The notes beneath the pieces were generated by a model. It saw only the letters and a program-made list of their open reading frames with translations. It was not told the origin of the DNA and searched no databases. Source: Paludibacteraceae bacterium (lineage in GTDB: Bacteria; Bacteroidota; Bacteroidia; Bacteroidales; Paludibacteraceae). Taken from it: a DNA stretch of 64,000 nt. Made by a program: the position numbers and the translations under genes. Position 1 is the first letter of the stretch, and the number at the start of each line of letters is the position of its first letter. The DNA is taken from NCBI GenBank assembly GCA_017527905.1, contig JAFXPK010000005.1:59971-123970 (forward strand), given 5' to 3'. This document shows positions 39,134 through 48,893 of the stretch, one piece after another.

Positions 39134-40066
39134 TCATCTCATCAACGTCACGTGACCCACAAAAGAGCGATCCAAATCGAAGAAGAAGAGATAGAACCAA
39201 TAATCATCCGAAGGTAATTTTTCTCCTCCGCTCGTGCCGTCCCAAGGGACATAATCGTTCAAATAGGAACGGACCAGCTTCCCATATCTGTCGAATATAT
39301 TCAGTTTATAGCTTCCCATCGTATCCAGCGAGGCGATTTCCCATACATCATTGATGCCATCCCCGTTCGGAGAAAAGAATTCAGCCGCCTGCAGACGTGT
39401 CTCAGGCAAAGGTTCATTCTCCACCTCCTCCGGGCAATACTTGTGGAAACGGATGGATGCGACCGCCGTGTCCGAAGTGACGCCGATATTGTTCCGCAAA
39501 TAGTATTTCACATCATAAACACCCTCATCCCCGTCGGACGGCATATTCACCAGCAGGCCACCCCTAGTGACGGAAACAAACGAAGGAGCCTCAACCAAAT
39601 GGATCGCCACCAAGCTATCCACAATCTCAGCAGGATGTTCCGCATTGAATGTCGTGACATAGTCATTGTCTAATATATCGAAGAAATACGGAGTGAACGG
39701 AGTCGAGTCGCAGGGAAGCTCCAACGTGACGGCGTCATCAACCACCACGATCCTCATATTCATCACCACGATGACCCGGCACCGCACGTTACTGTTCCGA
39801 TAGATGTAATTTCCCTCCGGGACACGATAAAAAATCTGTTCCCTTGTCGAACACACGAAGTAGATGTTCTCGTTCTCCTCATGCGTCAAGTCTGTCCCAA
39901 TTTCACCCTCGTAGCGATGATATGGATCCAGATTGATTGTCGCCGTCAATGACGCGGGATCAGTCGAGACCATATACTCCATGCACCCATCCAACGCGAA
40001 CGACGGCGTCACGCCAAGGAGATGGAGAAAGAGAAATATGTAAATCCAAAGATATATATGCTTCAT
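39134..40066 (-). CDS. Secreted protein with T9SS type B (gliding-associated) sorting domain
   Basis: About 310 residues from ATG 40066, which opens a signal peptide (MKHIYLWIYIFLFLHLLGV). The N-terminal two thirds are beta-rich with an Ig-like segment (DSLVAIHLVEAPSFVSVTRG). The C-terminal ~80 residues are a type B sorting domain: AEFFSPNGDGINDVW, YKLNIFDRYGKLV, WDGTSGGEKLPSDDYWFYL. Type B cargos are exported by the T9SS and often stay on the surface. It lies downstream of the CotH-like cargo by 81 bp on the same strand. Confidence 0.85.
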   Translation of the reverse strand: MKHIYLWIYIFLFLHLLGVTPSFALDGCMEYMVSTDPASLTATINLDPYHRYEGEIGTDLTHEENENIYFVCSTREQIFYRVPEGNYIYRNSNVRCRVIVVMNMRIVVVDDAVTLELPCDSTPFTPYFFDILDNDYVTTFNAEHPAEIVDSLVAIHLVEAPSFVSVTRGGLLVNMPSDGDEGVYDVKYYLRNNIGVTSDTAVASIRFHKYCPEEVENEPLPETRLQAAEFFSPNGDGINDVWEIASLDTMGSYKLNIFDRYGKLVRSYLNDYVPWDGTSGGEKLPSDDYWFYLFFFDLDRSFVGHVTLMR

Positions 40067-40147
40067 ACGCCGCAAATATATATATTTTTTTACACATATT
40101 CCTCTCCCCCATTATCTATTTTCCTCAAACAATAACCTTTAGGCTGG

Positions 40148-43100
40148 CTATTCCTTGATGACACTCTCACGGTACACTTCCGTATCCGTGAATATCTCTA
40201 GATAATAAACTCCGGAGGAATATTTCTTGAAGTCAACAGAGATGGAAGAACCCATATGCTCGTAAACATCCAGCAATCGTCCCAAGTTATCGTATAAGAA
40301 GAGGGTGACGGATCCCGTATTGTTCACCTTCACATTCAAGTAGTCGACAACCGGATTCGGGTAAACGGAGAGCGCCATCGGCTCATCCTGCTCGACCTCC
40401 TCCACGTCGGTGTAAATCTCGGTACAATCATCAGAGCCACAGAAACGAGAACTATTCGCGAGACCAGGAGTCGGATAGAACACCTGTCCGCCCGAACATT
40501 CACCAAAGGTAACCCATTCGTCGCCACCATCCTTCAAAAGTCCATAGGACATGTTCTCGCTCACATAATCGTACTCAACCTCGTCAACGCTGAAGGTCTC
40601 ACCGCCACACTTCATATTGATGGCGACATAAGAGTTTTGCTCGTTCTTCAGCTTGAACCCGGCGTGCAATGGACCACGGTATGAATAATTGTCCGCCCAA
40701 ATAAGCACCCTGCCCTTCGGAGCCACCTTCGTCTCCTCATATCCGAAAGGAATCATGTACTTTTCCATATTCCTGATCTGGTCGGTCAGGTACAACCCCG
40801 CGAGATTGACCGTATCAGCGCCATCGTTATAAATCTCGAACCAATCGGAGCGATTGCCGAATTCATCGACAGCACCTGCGTTCTCCCCACTAGTGGCGCA
40901 TATTTCGTTGATTCGGATGTTAGGTTGCTCACAATCATTTAATTGCTCGAATACCGCAGTCAACGTCAAATCGTCACCGACATTCAAATAACAAATCGGA
41001 TTGGTGGAGATATATTCGCTGGACGAAACATTACCGGCGCTTGGCGTTCCATAAACGATAGACTCCTCGAAGAAGAGCTTCAAATCGGAACTTCCGGCCT
41101 CATGTTGATGCACCTCCACAGCGAGGATGTTTTCCCCTTTGTTCAGGAAGCTGGATGGAATGACAACAATTTCAGTGGAATCGTTCGCCCAAGTGTTGGC
41201 AAAAGTATTTCCCCCCACCCATGCATCTATATTGCTGGCTTTCACCACCTTGCCATTCACATAGAGGACAAAGGAATCATCATACGTGATGCGGGCTACA
41301 ATCGCCTGAATATTGTCCACACTCTCCAAGTTGAGAAGGCTTCTGAAATAAACGGCAGCATAATGATTTCCAGCCTTACCGCTTTCGATCACAGTGTTGA
41401 ATGAGGAGTTGTCATTATCGTTGTAACCCATCACACCAGAACCTGGCAACCAAGAGGAATCGTTATAATCCACCTTACGCCATTCACTGGAGGAATCCTT
41501 TCCATCCTTAGAAGTGAAGTACTTCCACATCCTTGTGTGCGTATACTCCAACCCAACGGTATCGATTGGATCCTCCTCCACTACAGGAGCAGCGGAAGCT
41601 TTGCCGTTGTTTTTCCAGCCAAGGAACCTATACCCGAACGGAGCCACCGCCTCAAGTTTCAGCGTCTTCTTGGTAAAGTACTTACCGGACATGGACGATG
41701 CGGGGATAAGCTCCCCGTTCATAAGGATTCGTCCTGCGGACTTGTTAGAGGACAATTTCAAGTTAACCAAACTGGACCCTTCCAACTCAGGGAAATTCTT
41801 CGCTTGCAACATTTGCTCGTAAATGTAGCTCGGTCTTTTCTTAGCGAAGCTCACCATACCTCCATCATTCAATGAGGACCCGAAAGTGGCGCAATATTCT
41901 TTGGAGACCATATTGGATATTTTATTCCAGATACCGGAGATCTTAGCGGTGTCCAAAGATGTGCCCAGATGAATCAGGTACTTCGTCAGGAACTTCTCCC
42001 TGAAAGTATTGTTTTTCATAAGGCTGGAGAAAATGACGGTTTTCCACTTCGTACTATCCGGGAAACCCACATTAGCGACACCATTTCCCCAATTATAGCA
42101 GGAGCCTTCCCCCTTGCACCATTTGAACATATCCATATCTGCCCTGCAATAATTAGGAGCATCGCCACCATAAAGGCCCAAACCGAAATCCGTGTCAAAA
42201 GAGATCCAGCGGAAACGTCCATTGTTACGCTCCCTCCAAATCTTACAGTTGTTCGCCGGCCAGTCGGTGTTCACAATGAACTGCTCGAAGATCTGATAGT
42301 TCATATACTCGTCCATATCCATCATTTGGGAAGCCCTCTCGTAGTAATCGCTAGCGTTAGGATCACTCGTGGAAAGGAAATTAACCAGATTGTTGTATGC
42401 CTCCAAATCGCCGCAAGTCGCCACAACACCATTTTTGTTGGTAATCTCTATCACATCGATATCCTTGCTATCCAACCCGAAATTAGTCTCCACAAACGCT
42501 TTGTTCGTACGCTCACGCAGGCCCATCAATCCTCTGTACTTACCATTCAGGTAGAATGCCACCGGCTGATAAGCCTGGTAGTCGATGCCCATGTTCTTCG
42601 CTATGTTCTGCATGAACCCATCCCGGCAACGGATGTATTGCTCTTCATGACCATTTCCGCCATTCCTCAATTGCAAGGATTTATACTCCTCACACTCCTT
42701 GTCCTCAAAGAATTTATATTTCAATTTCGCATTTTTGTAACCCATTCTGTCACCAGCCTTGATTTTCAACGACTTCGTGCCATACTGACGGGAACAACCG
42801 CCCATCACGGCGATGTCCACCTCATGCGACAAAACCCGCTTGTCCTCCACGAAATATTCGAAGTTAGCCGGACGGGCCCAATCCATCACATAATTCAGTT
42901 TCCTATCAGGCAAGCAAGAAGTATGCGGGTTCTTGCTATACTGATTGTCCGAAGCGCCTTCCGTGTAGATGCCATATTCCGGATCATACAGATTCAGCGT
43001 GTCAGTCACAATGGACACGATAGGCAAACTGGAACTGCCGCATCTATATCTTTCCCCCAAACCAGCGGAGGAGATGAATGTACCTGTCAGAATCTCGCTA

Positions 43101-43867
43101 GGGAGCATTCCTGCCTTATATGCCCTTGCGCGAATGATGACATTATCCTTCATGTTACTGATAATATTCGATACGATAATACCGTCGGAGTGATACCTAT
43201 TGCTTTTCCTGGTAGGTTCACTTCCATTCGTCGTGTAGTAGATAGTATCGCCCTCGGTGTTGTTTTTTATCTTGATGACGGAATTATTAAATGAAACGAC
43301 GCCAGGCATCATTCCATCGAAGGATAACGATGAACAATGCGAGGAGGAATAATTCGGATATGATTGGGTATTCTTGCCTCCGGCTGTAGGTTCCATATAA
43401 CCTTTTTGCCCGTTATAGATGCCATAGGAGATATGGGTATAGGATTGCTGGTATCTGAACGAATCCACCACCACGCCATTCTTGTCCATCAACACAATGG
43501 CACCACCATCGGCATCCAATTTTCGTTCCGTCTTACTATCTGTCTCAGATCCATCGAAAGGGATAACCTTATAATTTCCACAGCCAATCTCCTTCGAATC
43601 ACTTATGCTCCATACCCACTCCCATTCCAAGGAACCATCCTTCAACGCTTTATAGTGTACGATTTTATATCCCTTCAAATCAACGCTATGATTAGCATCG
43701 TTAAAGAGTTCAACCCAACCATTGTAATTCTGGTTTTTCTTATAGGTTGAAATGTTGCATGGCATTACTTCATTCACCTTCACATCCGCATTCGCCGCAA
43801 ACCCTATAGACAATCCAGCTAGCATGAGCGCTATCCTTGTCAGTCCGAATCGAATTAGTGTTTTCAT
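40148..43867 (-). CDS. Large secreted CotH-like kinase with lamin-tail domains and T9SS tail
   Basis: About 1239 residues from ATG 43867. Order: signal peptide; lamin-tail-like domain (KVNEVMPCNISTYKKNQNYN, WVELFNDANHSVDLKGYKIV); a chitobiase/FN-like piece (YYTTNGSEPTRKSN); a CotH domain with YRGLMGLRERTNKAFVE, TDWPANNCKIWRE and the metal-binding SFDTDFGLGL; a jelly-roll-like region; a second lamin-tail domain (IRINEICATSGENAG, SDWFEIYNDGADTVNLAGLY); and a type A sorting domain (LSVYPNPVVDYLNV, then GVYYLEIF). CotH proteins of spores are protein kinases. The role of secreted Bacteroidota versions is not known to me. The key Asp motifs look intact. Confidence 0.85.
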   Translation of the reverse strand: MKTLIRFGLTRIALMLAGLSIGFAANADVKVNEVMPCNISTYKKNQNYNGWVELFNDANHSVDLKGYKIVHYKALKDGSLEWEWVWSISDSKEIGCGNYKVIPFDGSETDSKTERKLDADGGAIVLMDKNGVVVDSFRYQQSYTHISYGIYNGQKGYMEPTAGGKNTQSYPNYSSSHCSSLSFDGMMPGVVSFNNSVIKIKNNTEGDTIYYTTNGSEPTRKSNRYHSDGIIVSNIISNMKDNVIIRARAYKAGMLPSEILTGTFISSAGLGERYRCGSSSLPIVSIVTDTLNLYDPEYGIYTEGASDNQYSKNPHTSCLPDRKLNYVMDWARPANFEYFVEDKRVLSHEVDIAVMGGCSRQYGTKSLKIKAGDRMGYKNAKLKYKFFEDKECEEYKSLQLRNGGNGHEEQYIRCRDGFMQNIAKNMGIDYQAYQPVAFYLNGKYRGLMGLRERTNKAFVETNFGLDSKDIDVIEITNKNGVVATCGDLEAYNNLVNFLSTSDPNASDYYERASQMMDMDEYMNYQIFEQFIVNTDWPANNCKIWRERNNGRFRWISFDTDFGLGLYGGDAPNYCRADMDMFKWCKGEGSCYNWGNGVANVGFPDSTKWKTVIFSSLMKNNTFREKFLTKYLIHLGTSLDTAKISGIWNKISNMVSKEYCATFGSSLNDGGMVSFAKKRPSYIYEQMLQAKNFPELEGSSLVNLKLSSNKSAGRILMNGELIPASSMSGKYFTKKTLKLEAVAPFGYRFLGWKNNGKASAAPVVEEDPIDTVGLEYTHTRMWKYFTSKDGKDSSSEWRKVDYNDSSWLPGSGVMGYNDNDNSSFNTVIESGKAGNHYAAVYFRSLLNLESVDNIQAIVARITYDDSFVLYVNGKVVKASNIDAWVGGNTFANTWANDSTEIVVIPSSFLNKGENILAVEVHQHEAGSSDLKLFFEESIVYGTPSAGNVSSSEYISTNPICYLNVGDDLTLTAVFEQLNDCEQPNIRINEICATSGENAGAVDEFGNRSDWFEIYNDGADTVNLAGLYLTDQIRNMEKYMIPFGYEETKVAPKGRVLIWADNYSYRGPLHAGFKLKNEQNSYVAINMKCGGETFSVDEVEYDYVSENMSYGLLKDGGDEWVTFGECSGGQVFYPTPGLANSSRFCGSDDCTEIYTDVEEVEQDEPMALSVYPNPVVDYLNVKVNNTGSVTLFLYDNLGRLLDVYEHMGSSISVDFKKYSSGVYYLEIFTDTEVYRESVIKE

Positions 43868-44189
43868 AAGCAATTCGTTTTAAATTAACACCATTAGGGG
43901 CGAAAAACCCTATCAGGGAAGCGTAGCCCCCTGCCTACTCTGTTTCATCCTTCTTAATTCAGGTTTTTCCCTTTCCTTTGTAAACTCGATTACGAATATA
44001 ATAAATTTTTCTTAATAACAAAAAAAAATCGCACTATCTACATTGACTTACGACAATATATACATCCATATATTGACTGCGTAAAAATCCTTTTTTGAAA
44101 AAAAATCTTAAAGAAGGGAAATAATACTTTGTTGTATGCAAAAAATAAGATTTCTTTGCGAAACAAATAGATGAAAGCATATTTTGGAT
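43868..44189. other. 322-bp divergent region between CotH-like gene and flippase
   Basis: A very AT-rich gap. For the rightward flippase gene a promoter candidate is TTTG (44128-44131), 19 bp, TTTCTTTG (44151-44158; one mismatch to TAnnTTTG). A T-rich CCTTTCCTTTG block near 43970 has no clear role. No RNA gene seen. Confidence 0.45.
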
Positions 44190-45674
44190 ATGGCTGAGAT
44201 GAAAAACCTTGCTAAACAGACCGCTATCTACGGCGTTAGCAGCATATTAGGGAAATTCCTGAATTGGTGTCTCGTTCCTCTCTACACGTATGTGCTCACC
44301 AATTCCGCCGAATACGGAATCGTGACCAACCTATACGCATGGACAGCCCTATTGTTAGTACTCCTCACATACGGCATGGAGACGGGTTTCTTCCGCTATG
44401 CGAACAAGGACAAAGAGAACTCGAACAATGTATATAGCAGCGTGCTCTGTTGCGTCGGCGCCACCTCCACGCTATTCGCCATCCTCGGCACGGCCTTCAG
44501 CCCCGCCATCGCGAATTTGTTGGGCTACTCCCAACATCCCGAGTTCATCTCGATGCTCTGCGTCATCGTCGCCATGGATGCGTTCGGATGCATCCCGTTC
44601 GCCTACCTGAGGTTCCAAAACAGGCCAATCCGCTTCGCCATACTCAAACTGGCGATGATCTTGGTGAACATAGGCGCCAACCTTTTCTTCCTGATCGTAT
44701 GCCCGAAGATTCACGCGACACACCCCGAATGGATCTCATGGTTCTATAACGCGGATTATGGCGTCGGATATGTGTTCATCGCCAATTTAATCTCCACACT
44801 ATTCGTCACCTGCATGCTGTTGCCACAGATCCTCAAAGCGAAACTAAAAGTGGACATGCCGTTGCTGAAGTCCATCCTCAAATACGCCTTCCCGCTCCTC
44901 ATCCTAGGAGTGGCGGGCATCATGAACCAAAGCTTGGACAAGATCATCTTCCCATACCTTATGCCTGACAGGGCGGTCGCCGACGCACAACTCGGCATCT
45001 ACGGAGCCTGCTTCAAGATCGCGATGGTGATGATGATGTTCACCCAGGCTTTCCGCTATGCGTACGAGCCCTTCATCTTTGCGCAGAACAAAGGGGGAGA
45101 CAAGAAAAACGAGTATGCGGACGCGATGAAATTCTTCATCATATTCTCCTTACTTATTTTCTTAGGCATGGTCTTTTATATAGACATCCTGAAACATCTG
45201 ATCAGGAGCGACTACTGGGAAGGACTTCGTGTAGTACCGATCATCCTCGTCTCCTACCTCTTCCAAGGCATTTTCTTCAACCTGTCACTATGGTATAAAC
45301 TGACGGACAAAACCCAATATGGCGCATATTTCTCCATCATCGGACTCATCATCACCCTGCTGGTGAATATCCTATTCGTGCCGCGATACGGATACATGGC
45401 CTCCGCCTCCGCCTCGCTCTGCTGTTTCTTCGTCATCACGGTCATCTCCTACTACTTCGGGCAGAAATACTATCCGATCAAGTACGATTTCAAGTCCATA
45501 CTCATCTATACGGCCGTGGCGACGCTTTTCTACGTCATCCACTCCTTCTCCCCCGCCACGGGAGCGTTGCGCTATGCGCAGGACACGGCCCTCCTGCTAC
45601 TATTCATCGCGCTCATCATCAAACGGGACCTCCCGCTGAAGGCGATACCATTCATAGGCAAGTTCATCCGATAG
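44190..45674 (+). CDS. Polysaccharide/lipid-linked oligosaccharide flippase (MATE/Wzx-like)
   Basis: About 494 residues from ATG 44190 (TTG two codons earlier less likely), with some 12-14 membrane segments. The start KQTAIYGVSSILGKFLNWCL and the segment YGMETGFFRYANKDKE are typical of the MATE-like polysaccharide exporter family common in Bacteroidota, which move undecaprenyl-linked glycans across the inner membrane. No glycosyltransferases are adjacent, so it is probably a housekeeping copy (possibly lipid II or O-antigen related) and not part of a capsule locus. Confidence 0.85.
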   Translation: MAEMKNLAKQTAIYGVSSILGKFLNWCLVPLYTYVLTNSAEYGIVTNLYAWTALLLVLLTYGMETGFFRYANKDKENSNNVYSSVLCCVGATSTLFAILGTAFSPAIANLLGYSQHPEFISMLCVIVAMDAFGCIPFAYLRFQNRPIRFAILKLAMILVNIGANLFFLIVCPKIHATHPEWISWFYNADYGVGYVFIANLISTLFVTCMLLPQILKAKLKVDMPLLKSILKYAFPLLILGVAGIMNQSLDKIIFPYLMPDRAVADAQLGIYGACFKIAMVMMMFTQAFRYAYEPFIFAQNKGGDKKNEYADAMKFFIIFSLLIFLGMVFYIDILKHLIRSDYWEGLRVVPIILVSYLFQGIFFNLSLWYKLTDKTQYGAYFSIIGLIITLLVNILFVPRYGYMASASASLCCFFVITVISYYFGQKYYPIKYDFKSILIYTAVATLFYVIHSFSPATGALRYAQDTALLLLFIALIIKRDLPLKAIPFIGKFIR

Positions 45675-45790
45675 GGAGGAATTTTTCGTTTCCCTTAAAT
45701 CCTAAAAAAACACAAAAAATGGTGAATGTAGCGAATATTTTATAATTTCGCGACGATTAAAAGTATTGTGTTTTTTTATCATTTAATTTT

Positions 45791-46369
45791 ATGTCCAATA
45801 GTAACACCATCGTTGGATCCAAAATCAAGGGGATTAGGGAATCCAAGAACATCTCCATCGAGGAGATCTCCGAACGCAGTGGTCTTTCCACAGACCAAAT
45901 CATCTCAATCGAGAATGATCAATACTTGCCCTCTTTGGGGCCGTTGATCAAGATTGCGAGAGCGTTGGGTGTGCGATTGGGTACTTTCTTGGACGATAAT
46001 GACGAACTAGGACCTGTAGTTTGCCGCGCTGAGGAGCGTAACAGCAGCATCAGTTTTTCCAACGGCGCTACTGACGCAAGGAAGCACATGGAGTATCACT
46101 CCCTCGCCAAGCAGAAGGCGGGAAGGCACATGGAGCCTTTCATCATCGACATCCAACCTTCCGAGGAGAAAAACTTCAAACTCTCCGCGCATGAGGGCGA
46201 GGAATTCATCTACGTCATGGAGGGTGAGGTAGAAATCGAGTATGGCAAGGAAAAGTATAACCTGAAGGTGGGCGACAGCATTTTCTACGATTCCATCGTG
46301 GAACACCACGTTCATGGCGCATTTGGAAAGTCCGCCAAGATCCTCGCTGTCGTATATACTCCATTCTAA
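45791..46369 (+). CDS. XRE-family regulator with cupin domain
   Basis: A 192-residue regulator: N-terminal helix-turn-helix (SKIKGIRESKNISIEEISER, then SGLSTDQIISIENDQYLPSL) and a C-terminal cupin_2 domain (GEEFIYVMEGEVEIEYGKEK, then VEHHVHGAFGKSAKILAVVY) that may bind a small effector. It starts a three-gene run with the acyl-CoA ligase (12 bp) and queH. The pairing of this regulator with that ligase recurs in Bacteroidota, which suggests it controls, or senses a product of, the ligase. Confidence 0.9.
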   Translation: MSNSNTIVGSKIKGIRESKNISIEEISERSGLSTDQIISIENDQYLPSLGPLIKIARALGVRLGTFLDDNDELGPVVCRAEERNSSISFSNGATDARKHMEYHSLAKQKAGRHMEPFIIDIQPSEEKNFKLSAHEGEEFIYVMEGEVEIEYGKEKYNLKVGDSIFYDSIVEHHVHGAFGKSAKILAVVYTPF

Positions 46370-46381
46370 TTCTTTACAGCT

Positions 46382-48034
46382 ATGCAGCAATTATCAGAAA
46401 GGACATTGGGGCAATGGCTCGAGTATTGGGCGGAGAAAACCCCAGATAAGGAATATATCGTCTATTCGGACCGTGACCTCCGTTTCACATGGAAGGTCTT
46501 CAACGAACGTGTGGACAACTTGGCGAAAGGCCTGATCTCCATCGGTGTGAAGAAGGGCAGTAACGTGGGTATTTGGGCGACGAACGTGCCGGATTGGCTC
46601 ACCTTCCTCTACGCCACCGCGAAGATCGGTGCGGTACTCGTCACCGTGAACACCAACTACAAGCAAAACGAGTTGGAGTATCTCTGCGAGAACTCCGATA
46701 TGCATACGCTCTGCATCACGAACGGAACATGGGAGTGCGACTACGTCGACATGACCTACAAGATGTTGCCGGAGTTGAAGAACTGCGAGCGCGGCCACCT
46801 GAACAGCAAGCGTTTCCCTTACATGAAGAACGTCGTGTACATCGGCCAGGAGAAGTATAGGGGAATGTACAACACGGCTGAGTTGCTGTTGCTCGGAAAG
46901 AACATCGACGACGAGCAGCTCAACGAAATGAAGAAGAACGTCACTTGCCACGATGTGGTGAACATGCAATATACCTCCGGCACGACGGGTTTCCCGAAGG
47001 GTGTCATGCTGACGCACTATAACATCTCCAACGATGGTTTCTTCACGGGAGAGAATATGCGCTTCACGCAGGATGACAAGCTTTGCGTCTGCGTGCCTTT
47101 GTTCCACTGCTTCGGTGTGGTGTTGGCCACGATGAACTGCCTCACGCACGGTTGTACCCAGGTGATGGTGGAGAAGTTCGACCCGTTGGTGGTGCTGGCA
47201 TCCGTCCACAAAGAGCGTTGTACGGCTTTGTACGGTGTGCCGACCATGTTCATCGCCGAATTGAACCACGCGATGTTCAGCATGTTCGACATGAGTTCGT
47301 TGCGTACGGGTATCATGGCGGGCTCGCTCTGCCCTGTGGAGCTGATGAAGCAGGTGAGCGAGAAGATGTTCATGACCATCACGAGCGTCTACGGTTTGAC
47401 GGAGAGCTCCCCAGGCATGACGCAGACCAATCTCGACGACAGCTTCGAGCTGCGTTGCACGACGGTGGGTCGAGACTATCCGTTCGTCGAGGTGAAGGTG
47501 ATCGACCCTGAGACGGGCGAGGAGTGCCCTGTAGGCGTACAAGGTGAGATGTGCTGCAAGGGATTCAACGTCATGAAAGGCTACTACAAGAACCCTGAGG
47601 CCACGGCCGAGGTGATCGATAAGAACGGATTCCTCCACTCCGGAGATTTGGGCGTGAAGGACGAGAACGGCTACTACCGCATCACGGGACGTATCAAGGA
47701 TATGATCATCCGTGGCGGAGAGAACGTTTATCCGCGTGAAATCGAGGAGTTCCTCTACCACATGCCAGGCATCAAGGATGTGCAGGTGGCTGCCGTACCG
47801 TCGAAGAAATACGGAGAGGAAGTGGGCGCCTTCATCATCCTGCAGGAGGGCGCGAAGATGGATTCGGAGGATGTGCGCGACTTCTGCAAAGGGAAGATCG
47901 CCCGCTACAAGATCCCTAAATATGTCTTCTTCATCGACCAGTTCCCGCTGACGGGCTCCGGCAAGATACAGAAGTTCAAACTGAAGGAAATGAGCTTACA
48001 GCTATGCGAGAAAATGGGCATAGAGGTAATTTAA
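46382..48034 (+). CDS. AMP-binding acyl-CoA ligase (fatty-acid--CoA ligase type)
   Basis: A 550-residue ANL-superfamily enzyme that activates a carboxylic acid via an acyl-AMP and transfers it to CoA. It has the P-loop [29 protein letters not shown], the hinge [34 protein letters not shown], and the catalytic Lys in [15 protein letters not shown]. The substrate cannot be read, though medium or long fatty acids are the usual guess for this type. The queH start codon lies inside its last 31 bases. Confidence 0.92.
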   Translation: MQQLSERTLGQWLEYWAEKTPDKEYIVYSDRDLRFTWKVFNERVDNLAKGLISIGVKKGSNVGIWATNVPDWLTFLYATAKIGAVLVTVNTNYKQNELEYLCENSDMHTLCITNGTWECDYVDMTYKMLPELKNCERGHLNSKRFPYMKNVVYIGQEKYRGMYNTAELLLLGKNIDDEQLNEMKKNVTCHDVVNMQYTSGTTGFPKGVMLTHYNISNDGFFTGENMRFTQDDKLCVCVPLFHCFGVVLATMNCLTHGCTQVMVEKFDPLVVLASVHKERCTALYGVPTMFIAELNHAMFSMFDMSSLRTGIMAGSLCPVELMKQVSEKMFMTITSVYGLTESSPGMTQTNLDDSFELRCTTVGRDYPFVEVKVIDPETGEECPVGVQGEMCCKGFNVMKGYYKNPEATAEVIDKNGFLHSGDLGVKDENGYYRITGRIKDMIIRGGENVYPREIEEFLYHMPGIKDVQVAAVPSKKYGEEVGAFIILQEGAKMDSEDVRDFCKGKIARYKIPKYVFFIDQFPLTGSGKIQKFKLKEMSLQLCEKMGIEVI

Positions 48035-48657
48035 CCAATTACCAGAAGCAATTAGACCAAATCATAGAGGCATGCGTCCGAGAAGGGCGCGTGCCTTCGT
48101 TGTTGTTGCACAGTTGCTGCGCGCCTTGCAGCAGCTACACGATCGAGTATCTCTCCCAATACTTCGAAATCACCGTTTTCTACTACAATCCGAACATCTA
48201 CCCTGAAGAGGAGTTCTCCAAGCGCGTGGAGGAGCAGAAAAGGCTCATCAGCCAAATGCCTACCCGCTACCCCGTCTCCTTCATCGAAGGGACGTACGAC
48301 CCGAAGGAATTCTACGCCGTGACGAAAGGCTTGGAGCAGGAACCCGAGGGGGGCTTGCGTTGTACGGAGTGTTTCCGGCTCAGATTGCAAAAAACCGCCA
48401 TTCTATCGAAAGAAAAGGGGCTCGACTACTTCACCACCACCTTGACGATCAGTCCCCTCAAGGATGCTGCGAGACTGAACGAAATCGGCGATGAAATGGG
48501 CGAAAAATACGGAGTCAGCTTCCTCCCGTCCGACTTCAAGAAGCGGGGAGGCTACCAACGGTCCATCCAATTGTCCAGAGAGTACGACCTCTACCGTCAA
48601 AATTATTGCGGCTGCATCTTCTCGCAAAGAGAAACGAAGAACGAGACAAGTCTATAG
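48004..48657 (+). CDS. queH: Epoxyqueuosine reductase QueH
   Basis: A 217-residue enzyme that performs the last step of queuosine synthesis in tRNA. The QueH Cys sets are visible: [32 protein letters not shown] and [11 protein letters not shown], ligands for a 4Fe-4S cluster and an extra metal site; [19 protein letters not shown] is also typical. The only ATG that covers the N-terminus overlaps the ligase gene by 31 bases. The first ~8 residues are therefore dictated by the overlap and may be dispensable. Confidence 0.92.
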   Translation: MRENGHRGNLTNYQKQLDQIIEACVREGRVPSLLLHSCCAPCSSYTIEYLSQYFEITVFYYNPNIYPEEEFSKRVEEQKRLISQMPTRYPVSFIEGTYDPKEFYAVTKGLEQEPEGGLRCTECFRLRLQKTAILSKEKGLDYFTTTLTISPLKDAARLNEIGDEMGEKYGVSFLPSDFKKRGGYQRSIQLSREYDLYRQNYCGCIFSQRETKNETSL

Positions 48658-48678
48658 AACCACAAACTATTTTCCGAT

Positions 48679-48711
48679 GGAATGGCTTCTTACCTCCCAA
48701 ACGACCATTCC
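48679..48711 (+). terminator. Hairpin after queH, possible terminator
   Basis: GGAATGG (48679-48685) pairs with CCATTCC (48705-48711) 22 bp after the queH stop. There is no T run, so it is a weak candidate. Confidence 0.3.
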
Positions 48712-48793
48712 AACGTTCCTAACCAATTGAGATAATGGAGAATTTGTGCAACATTTTGACACAAAATTCAATGCTATGTTCCTCTGCTCCACC

Positions 48794-48801
48794 TATCTTT
48801 G
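48794..48801 (+). promoter_or_regulatory. -7 promoter box of array gene 1
   Basis: TATCTTTG fits TAnnTTTG and is followed by GTGGTGTCGG, much like the sequence after the -7 boxes of the later array genes. It lies about 100 bp before the ATG. No good -33 TTTG. Confidence 0.5.
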
Positions 48802-48893
48802 TGGTGTCGGTTGTTAATTAATGAGCAGATTTGTATCAAAGCTATGGTAAAAGCTACCTGATTTGTCTTTGCACCCATTCCTGATTTTTTTTT

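Noticed and set aside
41969..43294. Plus-strand open frame (441 codons) within the CotH-like gene
   Set aside because: The minus-strand frame has a signal peptide, CotH motifs and sorting tail; the antisense frame has none.
46394..47761. Long minus-strand open frame (455 codons) across the acyl-CoA ligase
   Set aside because: The plus-strand gene has all ANL-family motifs; the antisense product is low-complexity His/Val/Leu-rich.
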